Part shown: piece by piece, positions 26,337-37,473 of the stretch | How positions within the stretch are numbered: the first letter of the stretch is position 1 | How the letters are laid out: each line of letters begins with the position of its first letter | DNA from: Polynucleobacter sp. UK-Mo-2m-Kol15 | GTDB taxonomy: Bacteria; Pseudomonadota; Gammaproteobacteria; Burkholderiales; Burkholderiaceae | Direction of reading: 5' to 3' | DNA: 64,000 nt | Assembly (NCBI RefSeq): GCF_018881505.1 | Contig: NZ_JACVQC010000001.1 | Span: 1,533,927-1,597,926, forward strand | Notes under the pieces: generated by a model | Seen by the model: only the letters and a program-made list of their open reading frames with translations | What the model was told of the DNA's origin: nothing | Database searches by the model: none | Translations under genes and position numbers: made by a program

Positions 26337-28214
26337 TTAAGCAGTAGCTGGAGCAGTGCCCGCAGCAGGACCTGGCGTACCAGCAGAGTTACCAAACTGG
26401 GTTGCTGGTGGCGGCTTTGGAGCGCGTGGCGGGCGACCTTCCATGATGTCGTTAATCTGCTCAGCATCAATGGTTTCCCATTCAAGCAAAGCAGTCACCA
26501 TCGCCTCAACCTTATCGCGGTTTTGCTCAAGAATAGATCTAGCTAATGCATACGAACTATCCACCAGCGCACGAATCTCAGCATCCACCTTTTGCTGGGT
26601 CAACTCAGAAACTGTCTTTGAGCTATTGCGTCCAAAAATACTTTCAGACTCAGTATCGACATAGACCATCGTACCTAAGCTATCACTCATTCCATAGCGG
26701 GTTACCATGTCACGCGCCATTTTGGTGGCACGTTCAAAGTCATTTGAGGCACCCGTACTCATGGAGTGCAAGAAGACTTCTTCAGCAGCACGGCCGCCAA
26801 ACAAAATAGCCAACTCTTCCAACATGCGATCTTTGTACAGGTTCACACGATCAAACTCAGGCAACTGCCAAGTCACACCTAATGCCATACCGCGAGGCAT
26901 GATGGTGACCTTATGGACTGGATCTGCCTTAGGCAGGATCTTAGCAACTACGGCATGACCAGACTCGTGATACGCCGTATTGCGACGCTCTTCCTCACGC
27001 ATCACCGCAGACTTACGCTCAGGGCCCATATAGATCTTGTCTTTTGCGTCTTCAAAGTCTTTCATATCAACGGCACGCTTATTGCGACGTGCCGCAAATA
27101 ATGCAGACTCATTAACCAAGTTTGCTAGATCTGCCCCTGAGAAACCAGGAGTGCCGCGTGCCAATACCGCCGCATCCACATCCGGATCAATTGGAACTTT
27201 ACGCATATGCACTTGCAGAATTTGCTCACGGCCACGGATGTCTGGCAAACCAACGTGTACCTGGCGATCAAAACGGCCTGGGCGTAATAAGGCTTTATCC
27301 AATACATCGGAACGGTTGGTTGCAGCAACAACGATCACACCGCTATTACTTTCAAAACCATCCATCTCAACTAGCATCTGATTCAAAGTTTGTTCGCGCT
27401 CATCATTGCCACCGCCCATACCAGCACCACGGTGACGACCAACTGCATCAATCTCATCAATAAAGATAATGCAAGGTGAATTTTTCTTAGCATTCTCAAA
27501 CATGTCACGCACGCGTGATGCACCAACACCAACGAACATCTCCACAAAGTCTGAACCAGAGATCGAGAAAAAGGGAACCTTCGCTTCGCCTGCTATTGCA
27601 CGCGCGAGCAAGGTCTTACCAGTACCTGGAGGACCTACCAACAATACGCCATGAGGAATGCGACCACCGAGCTTCTGAAACTTTTGTGGATCCTTGAGGA
27701 AGTCAACAATCTCGAAGACTTCTTCCTTAGCCTCATCGCAACCAGCAACATCAGCAAAAGTTACGGTATTGCTGTTCTCATCAATCAAACGTGCTTTGGA
27801 TTTGCCGAAAGAGAATGCCCCACCCTTACCGCCACCCTGCATCTGACGCATCATGAAGAACCAGAAACCAATAATCAATAGAGTTGGTCCGAGATAATAC
27901 AAAGCAGAAACCAACATATTGGGTTCATCATCCGCTTTACCAGTAACCTGCACACCAAACTTCATCAAGTCGCCAACCATCCAGATATCTCCTGGGGAGA
28001 TGATGGAATATTTGTTGCCGTCATTTGGGGTTACTTGCAGTGTGCGACCTTGCACGTCAACTCGCTTGACTTTGCCAGCCTTGGCATCGTCCATGAATTG
28101 AGAATACGTGACCTGAGTCTGATCTTTTGGTTTGTCGAACTGTTTAAAAACAGTAAACAACACCAGACCCACAATGAGCCACACACCAATTTTTTGCAAC
28201 ATATTGCTATTCAA
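26337..28214 (-). CDS. ftsH: ATP-dependent zinc metalloprotease FtsH
   Basis: 625 aa membrane-anchored AAA+ protease that degrades membrane and regulatory proteins. Two membrane helices (about 8-21 and 101-121) flank a small periplasmic domain. AAA module: Walker A GPPGTGKT, Walker [12 protein letters not shown], second region of homology [20 protein letters not shown]. Zinc site HESGH, with a third Asp ligand further on. The C-terminus is a Pro/Ala-rich tail. It starts at ATG 28214 with AAAAGGAG upstream. It is followed by folP after 22 bp. Confidence 0.98.
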   Translation of the reverse strand: MNSNMLQKIGVWLIVGLVLFTVFKQFDKPKDQTQVTYSQFMDDAKAGKVKRVDVQGRTLQVTPNDGNKYSIISPGDIWMVGDLMKFGVQVTGKADDEPNMLVSALYYLGPTLLIIGFWFFMMRQMQGGGKGGAFSFGKSKARLIDENSNTVTFADVAGCDEAKEEVFEIVDFLKDPQKFQKLGGRIPHGVLLVGPPGTGKTLLARAIAGEAKVPFFSISGSDFVEMFVGVGASRVRDMFENAKKNSPCIIFIDEIDAVGRHRGAGMGGGNDEREQTLNQMLVEMDGFESNSGVIVVAATNRSDVLDKALLRPGRFDRQVHVGLPDIRGREQILQVHMRKVPIDPDVDAAVLARGTPGFSGADLANLVNESALFAARRNKRAVDMKDFEDAKDKIYMGPERKSAVMREEERRNTAYHESGHAVVAKILPKADPVHKVTIMPRGMALGVTWQLPEFDRVNLYKDRMLEELAILFGGRAAEEVFLHSMSTGASNDFERATKMARDMVTRYGMSDSLGTMVYVDTESESIFGRNSSKTVSELTQQKVDAEIRALVDSSYALARSILEQNRDKVEAMVTALLEWETIDAEQINDIMEGRPPRAPKPPPATQFGNSAGTPGPAAGTAPATA

Positions 28215-28322
28215 AAGGAGACCTTTGCCGGATTAATCCGGGAGTTAAAGCGGATTGCTATATCTAAGTATTTGATTCTACTACTAGGCTTTTTCAATAG
28301 CGAAGAGCTAATTTATTTTATA

Positions 28323-28343
28323 AACCCCTATTTTATGGGGGTT
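28323..28343 (-). terminator. Probable terminator at the rlmE 3' end
   Basis: Stem AACCCC / GGGGTT with a 9-nt loop, overlapping the rlmE stop codon. The minus-strand tail after it is TATAAAATAAATT, a poor U-tract. Read-through into ftsH, 109 bp further, is likely, as these genes are usually cotranscribed. Confidence 0.4.
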
Positions 28344-29016
28344 ATTTGGGTATTTTGAGGTCTCGGCCTAGCAAAAAGATTTCCGAGGACTTCGCCCTAG
28401 AGGCCTTAGGCTTTCTGGATGCCACGGTTTTAAAGACCTTTTTAAAGGATTCCACGATCTGGCTGTAGCCACTACCGTTAAAGCACTTAATCAATAAAGC
28501 GCCTTCCGGCTTAAGGTGCTGGACCGAGAAATCTAAGGCAATTTCTGCCAAAAAGGCCATTCTGGCGGCATCTGCTACCCCCACCCCAGATAAATTTGGA
28601 GCCATATCAGACATCACCAAATCAACTTTGCCACCCGCATCGGCTGGCAAAAGGGCTTCTAGCGCTTTTAATCCCTCATCCTCACGGAAATCCCCCTGAA
28701 TAAAGGAGACGTCCGCAATATCCTCCATCGGCAGAATATCGATGGCAATAATGATTCCATCGGGCTTGCCAGACTCAATATTGGGGTTATTTTTACCAAG
28801 CTCCGTCAGCCGATTACGAGCGTACTGAGACCAGCTCCCAGGAGCGCTCCCAAGATCTACTATGGTCATACCTGCTTTGATGAGTCGGTCTTGCTCGTCT
28901 ATCTCACTTAGCTTATAAACGGCTCGTGCACGATAACCCTCTTTTTGAGCCATCTTCACGTACGGATCATTTAAATGATCCTGCAACCAACTTTTATTAA
29001 ATTTATTCTTTGCCAC
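28342..29016 (-). CDS. rlmE: 23S rRNA (uridine-2552-2'-O)-methyltransferase RlmE (FtsJ)
   Basis: 224 aa SAM-dependent methyltransferase that modifies the 50S A-loop. N-terminal basic helix region [18 protein letters not shown] with a K of the K-D-K-E tetrad, SAM motif [20 protein letters not shown] with the catalytic Asp, and LIKCFNGSG with the second Lys. Directly upstream of ftsH, as in E. coli. Divergent from the YhbY-like gene (138 bp apart). Confidence 0.96.
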   Translation of the reverse strand: MAKNKFNKSWLQDHLNDPYVKMAQKEGYRARAVYKLSEIDEQDRLIKAGMTIVDLGSAPGSWSQYARNRLTELGKNNPNIESGKPDGIIIAIDILPMEDIADVSFIQGDFREDEGLKALEALLPADAGGKVDLVMSDMAPNLSGVGVADAARMAFLAEIALDFSVQHLKPEGALLIKCFNGSGYSQIVESFKKVFKTVASRKPKASRAKSSEIFLLGRDLKIPK

Positions 29017-29154
29017 AACTTACCCACTTTCGACATCCATTTTCCTTGTTTATGCCCTACAAGGCAAAAGGAATCAACGTAAAACGCCCTCATATAAGCA
29101 TATATGAGGCCGAAAGCCCTGTTTTGCTAGCCCCAATGCTCTATCATCGAGCCC

Positions 29155-29781
29155 ATGACTGCACTTACTATTACCCCTGCACAACGCAAATCCCTCAAAG
29201 CTGATGCCCATGGACTGAGTCCAGTGGTCATGATTGGTGGCGATGGCCTGAGCCCTGCGGTTGTGAAAGAGGCTAAATTAGCCATTTCTCATCACGGCTT
29301 GATTAAAGTTCGCGTGTTTGGCGATGATCGTGAAGCTCGTATCGCCATCTATGATGAGCTTTGCGACAAACTTGGCGCAGCGCCCGTTCAACATATCGGG
29401 AAATTACTTGTGCTTTGGAAGCCAATTGACATTGTTGATGCAGCCCTCTCCAATTTAGGAAGATCGAGCAAACAAACCAAGAAGTCACTACAAGCCCCCC
29501 GCACCAAGCGTCAACCGAATCGGGTTGTAGCAAAGGCAGGTATTCGCACAAGCACTTCCGAGAGATCAGATCGACGCTCTGCTGCAAGTAAATCACCGTT
29601 TGAGAGAGCTGCCGCAGTGAAAAGTGCAGCCCCGAAGAAGCGTGTTCTACGTGCCGATGCCGCTGAATCCAAGATTGGCTGGTCATCACCAGGCTACCGT
29701 AAAGCAGTTGCCACACCTGCGCCGATTAAGAAGCGCAAGGCACGTATGAGTAGCACGAAGAAGAAATCACTAGGCTCTTAG
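29155..29781 (+). CDS. yhbY: CRS1/YhbY domain RNA-binding protein with basic C-terminal tail
   Basis: 208 aa. Residues 4-98 are the CRM/YhbY domain (PAQRKSLKADAHGLSPVVMIGG, HGLIKVRV, VQHIGKLLVLWKP), which binds pre-50S ribosomal RNA. The remaining ~110 residues are a low-complexity Lys/Arg/Ser/Ala tail ending KKRKARMSSTKKKSLGS, absent from the 97-residue E. coli protein but seen in betaproteobacterial relatives. Next to rlmE and greA, in the conserved ribosome-assembly neighbourhood. It starts at ATG 29155. Confidence 0.9.
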   Translation: MTALTITPAQRKSLKADAHGLSPVVMIGGDGLSPAVVKEAKLAISHHGLIKVRVFGDDREARIAIYDELCDKLGAAPVQHIGKLLVLWKPIDIVDAALSNLGRSSKQTKKSLQAPRTKRQPNRVVAKAGIRTSTSERSDRRSAASKSPFERAAAVKSAAPKKRVLRADAAESKIGWSSPGYRKAVATPAPIKKRKARMSSTKKKSLGS

Positions 29782-29807
29782 AACAAAGAATGAGCATTTG
29801 AGCTTCT

Positions 29808-29838
29808 AATAAAAACGCTACTAGTCGGCGTTTTTATT
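29808..29838 (+). terminator. Bidirectional intrinsic terminator between yhbY and DUF4149
   Basis: Perfect 11-bp stem AATAAAAACGC / GCGTTTTTATT with a 9-nt loop; T-rich on both strands, fitting two convergent genes. Confidence 0.85.
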
Positions 29839-29852
29839 GCTTACGCCTTAGA

Positions 29853-30338
29853 TTATCTTTTGGTGAGTCGCCAGACCAAGAAGATTCCTAAAAGACTCTG
29901 CAACATAAATAAAATGCTTGAAGCGCCATGAAGTCTACCAAACAATGTGGCCGAAGGAGAGAGCATGACTGGCATACCTTGAAGCAGAGCATCATCTCTT
30001 AAGGCGTTCATCCAAGGAATAAAAATAAAGGCAGCAGCTACAGAGCACAACAGCATTGCTAATAAGAGCCAACGAATAAACCGAAATTGATTAAGGCCGC
30101 GATTCACTAAAAGATTGGCTAGCACCATCAGGCCAATACAGACGATCAAGCTCAGGTAAGCCTCTAACCTAAAGATGCTCCCAGCAACCATGCCAGCAGC
30201 TTGACGATCAGTCATAGTGCTAAAAATAGCAGGAGCAACCAAGTAGCCGACTGTGAGCAAGCTACCTACCCATAAACCCGCAATCAAAATAAAGAGTCTT
30301 TGGGCCCCATCATAATTGCGAGCCTCTAAAGTCTTCAT
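29853..30338 (-). CDS. DUF4149 membrane protein
   Basis: 161 aa with four hydrophobic helices (about 15-37, 59-79, 86-107, 138-157). Motifs such as FILIAGLWVGSLLTVGYLVAP and LFGRLHGASSILF place it in DUF4149, a family of unknown function found next to greA and yhbY in betaproteobacteria. It is 17 bp downstream of greA and ends at a bidirectional terminator, closing the carA-carB-greA run. Confidence 0.85.
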   Translation of the reverse strand: MKTLEARNYDGAQRLFILIAGLWVGSLLTVGYLVAPAIFSTMTDRQAAGMVAGSIFRLEAYLSLIVCIGLMVLANLLVNRGLNQFRFIRWLLLAMLLCSVAAAFIFIPWMNALRDDALLQGMPVMLSPSATLFGRLHGASSILFMLQSLLGIFLVWRLTKR

Positions 30339-30355
30339 ATTAAAACTGAATCGTA

Positions 30356-30832
30356 TTAAATGTAACGAACTGCGAGAATTTCTACTTCGCGATTACCGCC
30401 AGGCGCTTGAACTGCAACAACATCACCCTCCTCTTTGCTGATCAATGCGCGAGCAATGGGAGAGCTAATCGAGATCTTATTCAGCTCAATATCCGCCTCA
30501 TCGTCACCAACAATTTGGTAAGTCAGCTTTGTGCCATCCTCTAAATCCTCAAGATCTACAGTCGCACCAAACACCACGCGGCCATTAACATCCAAGCTTG
30601 CGGGATCAATGATTTGGGCAGCAGAAAGCTTACCTTCGAGCTCCTGGATGCGACCCTCAATGAAGCCCTGCTTCTCTTTGGCGGCATCATACTCAGCGTT
30701 CTCGGAAAGATCGCCCTGTGCACGCGCTTCAGAAATCGCATTGATCACTGATGGTCGCTCTACATGCTTTAAGCGATGCAATTCATCTTTGAGAAGCTCT
30801 GCGCCACGCTTAGTAATAGGGATTGTGTTCAT
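30356..30832 (-). CDS. greA: Transcription elongation factor GreA
   Basis: 158 aa factor that enters the RNA polymerase secondary channel and stimulates transcript cleavage in stalled complexes. N-terminal coiled coil (about 5-75) with the acidic tip [15 protein letters not shown], which holds the catalytic Asp/Glu; C-terminal FKBP-like domain with [18 protein letters not shown]. Normal length. It lies 20 bp after carB. Confidence 0.97.
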   Translation of the reverse strand: MNTIPITKRGAELLKDELHRLKHVERPSVINAISEARAQGDLSENAEYDAAKEKQGFIEGRIQELEGKLSAAQIIDPASLDVNGRVVFGATVDLEDLEDGTKLTYQIVGDDEADIELNKISISSPIARALISKEEGDVVAVQAPGGNREVEILAVRYI

Positions 30833-30852
30833 GCTTCTTACCTAACTTAAAA

Positions 30853-33800
30853 TTAAATGAGAGTCTTATGCAGATTCTGTAATGAATACACTTCAAGTGA
30901 CTCCTTATTACCGCTTTGCGAAGCCATCAATCCATCCATTACTGCGCGTGCTGCACTAATCGTAGTGTAGTAAGTCACATTATTGGCTTGGGCGCTGGTG
31001 CGAATAGAGCGCGAATCTGCAATCGCAGTTCGAGTCTCATCAACAGTCGTAAATACAAGCGAGATCTCGCCATTCTTGATTAAGTCAACAATGTGTGGGC
31101 GCCCATCTTTTACTTTATTGACAACGCGTACTGGCAGACCAGCGGCCTCAATAGCTGCTGCAGTGCCTTTGGTAGCAACCATAGGGAAACCTAATTGATG
31201 CAGCAGTTTAGCCACTTCAACCGCCTTTGGTTTATCACTATCCTTTACCGTCAACACCACAGTTCCACTCTTAGGAAGCTTAATACCTGCGCCTAGTTGG
31301 GATTTGAAAAGTGCTTCACCAAAAGTCTTGCCCACACCCATCACTTCACCCGTTGAACGCATCTCTGGCCCAAGAATCGGATCAATGCCTGGGAACTTAT
31401 TAAATGGGAATACCGCTTCTTTAACAGAGAAATAAGCAGGTTTGACTTCGTTCTTGATGCCTTGCTGCTCTAAGGTCTGACCAACCATACAACGAGCTGC
31501 AATCTTCGCCAACTGTAAACCAGTTGCCTTAGATACAAAGGGCACAGTACGAGAAGCGCGTGGGTTTACTTCGAGAACATAGATAACATCTTTGCCATCG
31601 ACATTCTGGATCGCAAACTGCACATTCATCAAACCAACTACGTTTAAGCCTTTAGCCATCGCTGCAGTTTGGCGCTTGATTTCTGCAATCGTCTCGTCAG
31701 ATAAAGAATATGGTGGTAATGAACAAGCAGAGTCGCCTGAATGTACGCCGGCTTGCTCAATATGCTCCATCACACCGCCAATAAATACATGTTGGCCATC
31801 GCTAATACAGTCAACGTCACACTCAATCGCATCATTCAAGAAGCGATCTAACAATACTGGTGAGTCATGAGAGACTTTTACTGCTTCGCGCATATAGCGC
31901 TCGAGATCACGACCATCATGAACGATTTCCATAGCGCGACCACCTAATACGTAGGAGGGACGAACCACCAATGGATAGCCAATTTCTTCAGCAAGCTTTA
32001 GCGCCTCGTCTTCCGCACGTGCTGTTCGGTTAGGTGGCTGACGCAAGTTCAACTCATGCAATAACTTCTGAAAGCGTTCACGATCTTCTGCAGCATCAAT
32101 CATGTCAGGAGAAGTTCCAATAATCGGAACACCATTAGCCTCGAGATCCAAAGCCAACTTCAAAGGAGTCTGTCCGCCATACTGAACAATGACGCCTTTT
32201 GGTTTTTCAATAGCAACGATCTCTAAAACATCCTCTAAAGTCAATGGCTCAAAATACAAACGATCAGACGTGTCGTAGTCAGTAGAAACGGTTTCTGGGT
32301 TGCAGTTCACCATGATGGTTTCATAGCCGTCTTCGCGCATTGCTAAAGCAGCATGAACACAGCAATAGTCAAACTCAATGCCCTGACCAATACGGTTTGG
32401 ACCGCCGCCGAGTACCATGATTTTATCTTTGGTGGTGGGCTGAGATTCACACTCGCCGTGCTCTGCTTCGTAGGTGGAATACAAGTAGGCGGTATTTGTT
32501 GAGAACTCAGCCGCACAGGTATCGACCCGCTTGTAGACGGGTACTACCCCGAGACGATGACGCACCGCACGAACGGAGGAAGCATCCACTCCCAATAATT
32601 TCGCTAAGCGACGATCAGAGAAGCCTTTTTGTTTAATAAAGCGTAGTTCAGTAGCTGACAAGCCATCGATCTTGCGCTGCTTAATTTCAGTTTCTATAGT
32701 GATGAGTTCTTCGATCTGCTCCAAGAACCAAGGGTCGACCTTAGTCTCGTTGTAAACCTCATCAAGCCCCATACCCATTCGGAAAGCATCTGCTAAATAC
32801 CAAATACGATCTGGGCCTGGCTCGCCAATCTCCTGAATAATGTCATCCAAGTCTGTGGAAACCTCATCTAGACCATCTACGCCAACCTCCAAACCGCGCA
32901 ATGCTTTTTGGAATGATTCTTGGAATGTACGACCAATGGCCATTACCTCACCCACGGACTTCATCTGCGTTGTCAGACGAGAATCCGCTTGCGGGAATTT
33001 CTCAAACGCAAAGCGGGGTATCTTAGTCACTACGTAATCGATTGAGGGTTCAAAGGATGCCGGGGTAGCGCCACCAGTAATGTCATTCTTCAACTCGTCC
33101 AAGGTATAGCCAACAGCCAGCTTCGCGGCAATCTTCGCAATAGGGAAGCCGGTTGCTTTGGAGGCCAATGCGGATGAACGTGAAACGCGTGGGTTCATCT
33201 CAATGACGATCATGCGACCATCAACTGGGTTAATCGAGAACTGAACGTTTGAACCACCAGTATCAACACCAATCTCACGCAATACCGCAATTGAAGCATT
33301 TCGGAGAATTTGATACTCCTTATCCGTCAATGTTTGCGCGGGCGCAACCGTAATCGAGTCACCGGTATGCACACCCATTGGGTCTAAGTTTTCGATTGAA
33401 CAAACGATGATGCAGTTATCCGCGCGGTCACGCACTACTTCCATCTCAAACTCTTTCCAACCCAAGAGAGACTCTTCAATCAAGAGCTCGCGGGTTGGCG
33501 ATAAATCTAAACCGCGCTTACAAATCTCTTCAAACTCTTCTCGGTTATAGGCGATACCGCCGCCTGATCCACCCATAGTGAATGAGGGTCGAATCACGAC
33601 CGGGAAACCCAAACTGCCAGTCTCTTTCTGAATGCGCTGCTGCACTTCATGCGCATCATCCATCGAGTGAGCAATGCCAGACTTCGCAGAACCAAGGCCA
33701 ATCTTGGTCATCGCATCTTTAAACTTTTGACGATCTTCCGCCTTATCGATCGCTTCTGGTGAAGCACCAATCAATTCACAACCATATTTTTCGAGAACAC

Positions 33801-34116
33801 CATGACGATGTAAGTCGAGTGCGCAGTTCAAGGCGGTTTGACCACCCATTGTCGGCAAAATCGCGTCTGGCTTTTCAGTAGCAATAATGCGTTCCACCAC
33901 CTCCCAAGTGATTGGCTCAATGTATGTCACATCAGCCATCTCTGGGTCGGTCATGATCGTGGCAGGATTACTGTTCACCAAAATGACTTTGTAGCCTTCA
34001 TCACGCAATGCTTTACAGGCTTGAGCACCAGAATAATCAAACTCACAGGCTTGACCGATCACGATCGGGCCTGCGCCAATGATGAGGATGCTCTTAATGT
34101 CGCTACGCTTAGGCAT
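30853..34116 (-). CDS. carB: Carbamoyl-phosphate synthase large subunit CarB
   Basis: 1087 aa enzyme making carbamoyl phosphate for pyrimidine and arginine synthesis. Two homologous ATP-grasp halves are visible: the first begins with [19 protein letters not shown], the second around residue 565 with [19 protein letters not shown]. Each has a PSYVLGG/PSFTMGG loop and an EVNPR/EMNPR metal site. A C-terminal MGS-like allosteric domain covers about 950-1075. Its ATG overlaps the carA stop by one base (TAATG). Confidence 0.98.
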   Translation of the reverse strand: MPKRSDIKSILIIGAGPIVIGQACEFDYSGAQACKALRDEGYKVILVNSNPATIMTDPEMADVTYIEPITWEVVERIIATEKPDAILPTMGGQTALNCALDLHRHGVLEKYGCELIGASPEAIDKAEDRQKFKDAMTKIGLGSAKSGIAHSMDDAHEVQQRIQKETGSLGFPVVIRPSFTMGGSGGGIAYNREEFEEICKRGLDLSPTRELLIEESLLGWKEFEMEVVRDRADNCIIVCSIENLDPMGVHTGDSITVAPAQTLTDKEYQILRNASIAVLREIGVDTGGSNVQFSINPVDGRMIVIEMNPRVSRSSALASKATGFPIAKIAAKLAVGYTLDELKNDITGGATPASFEPSIDYVVTKIPRFAFEKFPQADSRLTTQMKSVGEVMAIGRTFQESFQKALRGLEVGVDGLDEVSTDLDDIIQEIGEPGPDRIWYLADAFRMGMGLDEVYNETKVDPWFLEQIEELITIETEIKQRKIDGLSATELRFIKQKGFSDRRLAKLLGVDASSVRAVRHRLGVVPVYKRVDTCAAEFSTNTAYLYSTYEAEHGECESQPTTKDKIMVLGGGPNRIGQGIEFDYCCVHAALAMREDGYETIMVNCNPETVSTDYDTSDRLYFEPLTLEDVLEIVAIEKPKGVIVQYGGQTPLKLALDLEANGVPIIGTSPDMIDAAEDRERFQKLLHELNLRQPPNRTARAEDEALKLAEEIGYPLVVRPSYVLGGRAMEIVHDGRDLERYMREAVKVSHDSPVLLDRFLNDAIECDVDCISDGQHVFIGGVMEHIEQAGVHSGDSACSLPPYSLSDETIAEIKRQTAAMAKGLNVVGLMNVQFAIQNVDGKDVIYVLEVNPRASRTVPFVSKATGLQLAKIAARCMVGQTLEQQGIKNEVKPAYFSVKEAVFPFNKFPGIDPILGPEMRSTGEVMGVGKTFGEALFKSQLGAGIKLPKSGTVVLTVKDSDKPKAVEVAKLLHQLGFPMVATKGTAAAIEAAGLPVRVVNKVKDGRPHIVDLIKNGEISLVFTTVDETRTAIADSRSIRTSAQANNVTYYTTISAARAVMDGLMASQSGNKESLEVYSLQNLHKTLI

Positions 34117-35318
34117 TATTTGCCCCCCTTATTACCAACAGCGGTAGCATTCATCAGCTCCACAAAACGATCAAATAGATAGGCAATGTCATGAGGACCG
34201 GGTGAGGCCTCAGGATGACCTTGGAAACATAAAGCTGGCTTATCTTTCCAAGCAAGACCTTGCAGCGATCCATCAAATAAAGAAACGTGAGTCACACGAA
34301 TATTGTCAGGCAGAGTATTCGCATCCACCGCAAAACCATGGTTCTGAGAGGTAATCGCTACGCGCCCAGTATCCAAATCTTTTACGGGATGGTTTGCACC
34401 GTGATGGCCAAACTTCATCTTCAAGGTTTTAGCGCCAGCGGCCAAGCCCATGATCTGGTGACCCAAGCAGATGCCGAAAGTTGGAACACCCTTTTCAATA
34501 ATTTCTTTTGCAGCAGTAATTGCGTAATCACAAGGACCCGGATCTCCAGGGCCATTTGAAAAGAACACGCCATCTGGTTTCATTGCCAATACTTCAGCGG
34601 CGGTGGTTTGTGCAGGAACGATGGTTAATTCGCAACCGCGTTCAGTGAGCATACGCAAGATATTACGTTTCACACCAAAATCATAAGCAATGACTTTCTT
34701 AATTGGCTTGCTAGTATCTAAAGTTCTGTATGTAGGTTTACCGTCAGGGCCATGCAGATCCCACTCGGCTTCGCGCCATTGATAAGGAGCTTTAGTCGTA
34801 ACAACCTTTGCCAAATCCAAACCGGCCATACCAGGAAAGGCTTTAGCCAGCTCTAGCGCTTTCTTGCCAAGAGCTTCAACATCATCACCCATCTTGCCAG
34901 CAACAATTGCGCCAGACTGAGCACCTTTATCACGCAGGATGCGAGTGAGCTTACGAGTGTCGATACCAGAGATGCCAACTACACCTGCTTTGGTGAGGTA
35001 AGAATCAAGACTTTCTTCAGAACGGAAATTCGAGACGCGTTTAGAGAGATCTTTTACGACCAAGCCAGCCGCATGAATCTGATCGGACTCAGCATCCTGA
35101 GCATTCACACCAACGTTACCAATATGAGGATAGGTCAAGGTGACAATTTGGCGCGCGTAACTCGGATCAGTGATGATCTCTTGATAACCAGTGAGTGCGG
35201 TATTAAATACAACTTCACCGGTAGTCTCGCCAGGGGCGCCAATGCTAAGACCAGGAAAAATAGTGCCGTCAGCTAAAGCCAACACAGCGGGAGGAAAAGA
35301 AGGAAGCAAGGGTGACAA
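34116..35318 (-). CDS. carA: Carbamoyl-phosphate synthase small subunit CarA
   Basis: 400 aa glutamine amidotransferase subunit. N-terminal half with [22 protein letters not shown]-terminal class I amidotransferase with FSNGPGDPG, nucleophile Cys in [11 protein letters not shown], and His/Glu in GHPEASPGP. The start is TTG 35318, supported by GGAG five bases upstream; no ATG is available near it. Overlaps carB by one base. The 236-bp upstream interval to prpE presumably holds its promoter. Confidence 0.96.
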   Translation of the reverse strand: MSPLLPSFPPAVLALADGTIFPGLSIGAPGETTGEVVFNTALTGYQEIITDPSYARQIVTLTYPHIGNVGVNAQDAESDQIHAAGLVVKDLSKRVSNFRSEESLDSYLTKAGVVGISGIDTRKLTRILRDKGAQSGAIVAGKMGDDVEALGKKALELAKAFPGMAGLDLAKVVTTKAPYQWREAEWDLHGPDGKPTYRTLDTSKPIKKVIAYDFGVKRNILRMLTERGCELTIVPAQTTAAEVLAMKPDGVFFSNGPGDPGPCDYAITAAKEIIEKGVPTFGICLGHQIMGLAAGAKTLKMKFGHHGANHPVKDLDTGRVAITSQNHGFAVDANTLPDNIRVTHVSLFDGSLQGLAWKDKPALCFQGHPEASPGPHDIAYLFDRFVELMNATAVGNKGGK

Positions 35319-35554
35319 ACCATCTCCAATCCCTGCTCCATCCGACGCTCAACACCCCAAAAAGACCAACCCAGGACTGTTTGTGCGGGAGGTGAGTGTC
35401 TTTAAGCGCTAGGGTAATTTATTAAGTTTTGAACCTTGCAATCATACCAGTTTTGCGTGTAAACCCTTGGATTCCCAGCCACTGAGGCTTTGAAGCCAAT
35501 GAGCCCCTGAGTCAGATGACAAAGGGGCTTATTTTGACCAATTCCCGGCTAAAT
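35319..35554 (-). promoter_or_regulatory. Intergenic leader between prpE and carA
   Basis: 236 bp with no gene. It contains an inverted repeat GAGCCCC / GGGGCTT with a 16-nt loop (35501-35530), just beyond the prpE stop. It lacks a T-run in the prpE direction, so it is a weak terminator at best. The rest presumably carries the carA promoter; I see no convincing attenuator or riboswitch. Confidence 0.3.
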
Positions 35555-37444
35555 TTAAGGCTTTGTGCTTTGCTCGATGATGGTCTTAATTTGAGCTAAA
35601 ACAGTTTGATCTTCCATGGTGCTGATGTCTCCAGGATCACGACCCTCCGCTACCGCCTGAAGTGCACGGCGAACAATCTTGCCAGACCGAGTCTTAGGCA
35701 AGGCTGTAACCACATAAACACGACCCGGACGTGCAATCGCACCTAAGGTGGTGTCCACAGTTTTCATGCACTCAGCTTCTAGTGTGGCCGTGTTGGAGGA
35801 ATCCTTCGGAATCACAAATGCAATCGCAGCCTGACCCTTGAGCTTGTCTTCAATACCCACGACCGCTACTTCAGAGATATTTGGGTGACTAGAAATACTC
35901 TCCTCAATCTCACGAGTACCCAAACGGTGTCCTGCGACGTTAATCACATCATCAGTGCGGCCCAGGATGAAGAAATAACCGTCCTTATCTTTGATACCCC
36001 AGTCAAAGGTGGAGTAAATAGTCTTACCAGGGATGGTTTCCCAATAGGTACTCACAAAACGCTTGTCATCACCCCAAACAGTTTGCATGCAACCAGGGGG
36101 TAAAGGGCCTTCAATCGCAATAACGCCCTTCCGATCTGGACCTAACTCTTCAGAAGTTGCATCATCCAACAACTTCATGTTGTAACCAAATGAAGGGACA
36201 CCAGGCGATCCAAACTTATGTGGCATCACTTCAACGCCACGCTGAATTGCCAACATTGGCCAACCCGTTTCTGTCTGCCAGTAGTTATCTACGATTGGCT
36301 TTTTGATTGCATCATGAATCCATGTCGCAGTTGGCTCATCTAAAGGCTCTCCTGCCAAGAACAAGGCACGTAAACTTGAAAGATCATATTTAGTTAAGAA
36401 TGCTGGGTCTTGTTTTTTGAGAACACGCACTGCAGTTGGCGCAGAGAACATAACGGATACCCTGTACTTCTCTACCAGCTCCCACCAAATTCCAGCATCT
36501 GGACGAAGAGGTGTACCTTCATACATGATGGTTGCCATGCCGTTTAGCAATGGCGCATAGATGATGTAACTGTGGCCCACAACCCAACCAATATCAGATG
36601 TGCAGAACATGGTCTCACCGGGATTGCCGCAAAAGATATGCTTCATCGTTGATGCCAGAGCAACGGCGTAACCACCAGTATCGCGCTGAACACCCTTAGG
36701 CTTACCTGTCGTACCAGAGGTATACAAGATATAGGAGGTATGAGTTGCATCTACCCACTCAATTGGGACTAAATCATTGAGGTGTTTCTGGCGCTCAGTC
36801 GCATAATCCAAATCACGGCCAGCAACTGTGGTGAACTCAGTTAAACCACGGTTCACAATCAATACCTTCTCAGGCTTATAGGATGCGAGCGTGATTGCTT
36901 CATCCAGCAAAGGCTTGTAAGGGACAGGCTTACCTCCACGAGCACCCGCTTCTGCAGTCACAATCATTTTTGGTTTTGCATCATCAATGCGTGAAGCCAA
37001 GCTATGAGATGCAAAACCGCCAAACACCACCGAGTGAATTGCACCGATACGCGCACATGCAAGCATTGCAAAACAAGCTTCTGCAATCATCGGCATATAG
37101 ATCAATACACGATCACCTTTTTTAACGCCGTTAGCTTTGTAGATTGCAGCTATACGATTGACTTCTTCGTAGAGCTCTTTAAATGTGTAGGCTTTTTCTA
37201 CATTAGTTTCCGTTGAAACTGCAACTAGAGCAATTTGATCTGAACGATCTTTGAGGTGGCGATCAACTGCGTTGTAGCAGAGATTGGTAAGGCCACCTTC
37301 AAACCATTTTGCAAACGGAGGGTTTGCATAATCCAGAACTTTATTAAATGGCTTTTCCCAGTGGATGAGTTTTGCCTGCTCTCCCCAGAAACCATCTGGG
37401 TCGTTAATGGAGCGTTCGTGTTCTGATTTGTAGGACATGGTCAA
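35555..37444 (-). CDS. prpE: Propionate--CoA ligase (PrpE-type acyl-CoA synthetase)
   Basis: 629 aa ANL-superfamily enzyme forming propionyl-CoA (and to some extent acetyl-CoA) via an acyl-adenylate. P-loop YTSGTTGKPKGVQRD, segments SDIGWVVGHSYIIYAPLL, NYWQTETGWP, DWGIKDKDGYFFILGRTDD and the C-terminal catalytic Lys in KTRSGKIVRR. The QRDTGGYAVAL and LAGEPLDEPTATW stretches match PrpE better than Acs. It starts at ATG 37444 or the Met two codons later. mltD ends 30 bp upstream in the same direction. Confidence 0.9.
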   Translation of the reverse strand: MTMSYKSEHERSINDPDGFWGEQAKLIHWEKPFNKVLDYANPPFAKWFEGGLTNLCYNAVDRHLKDRSDQIALVAVSTETNVEKAYTFKELYEEVNRIAAIYKANGVKKGDRVLIYMPMIAEACFAMLACARIGAIHSVVFGGFASHSLASRIDDAKPKMIVTAEAGARGGKPVPYKPLLDEAITLASYKPEKVLIVNRGLTEFTTVAGRDLDYATERQKHLNDLVPIEWVDATHTSYILYTSGTTGKPKGVQRDTGGYAVALASTMKHIFCGNPGETMFCTSDIGWVVGHSYIIYAPLLNGMATIMYEGTPLRPDAGIWWELVEKYRVSVMFSAPTAVRVLKKQDPAFLTKYDLSSLRALFLAGEPLDEPTATWIHDAIKKPIVDNYWQTETGWPMLAIQRGVEVMPHKFGSPGVPSFGYNMKLLDDATSEELGPDRKGVIAIEGPLPPGCMQTVWGDDKRFVSTYWETIPGKTIYSTFDWGIKDKDGYFFILGRTDDVINVAGHRLGTREIEESISSHPNISEVAVVGIEDKLKGQAAIAFVIPKDSSNTATLEAECMKTVDTTLGAIARPGRVYVVTALPKTRSGKIVRRALQAVAEGRDPGDISTMEDQTVLAQIKTIIEQSTKP

Positions 37445-37473
37445 CCTAAATAAGTAAATTAAAGTACCTAGAA

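Noticed and set aside
26356..27881. Several plus-strand ORFs of 60-114 aa opposite ftsH
   Set aside because: All are antisense to conserved ftsH codons and show no recognisable domains.
31592..31870. Plus-strand ORF of 92 aa opposite carB
   Set aside because: Antisense shadow of a conserved ATP-grasp region.
35501..35530. Strong terminator after prpE
   Set aside because: The GAGCCCC/GGGGCTT repeat has a 16-nt loop and no T-run in the direction of prpE.
35555..37444. Acetyl-CoA synthetase (acs)
   Set aside because: The QRDTGGYAVAL and LAGEPLDEPTATW blocks and overall pattern fit PrpE better; acetate may still be a side substrate.
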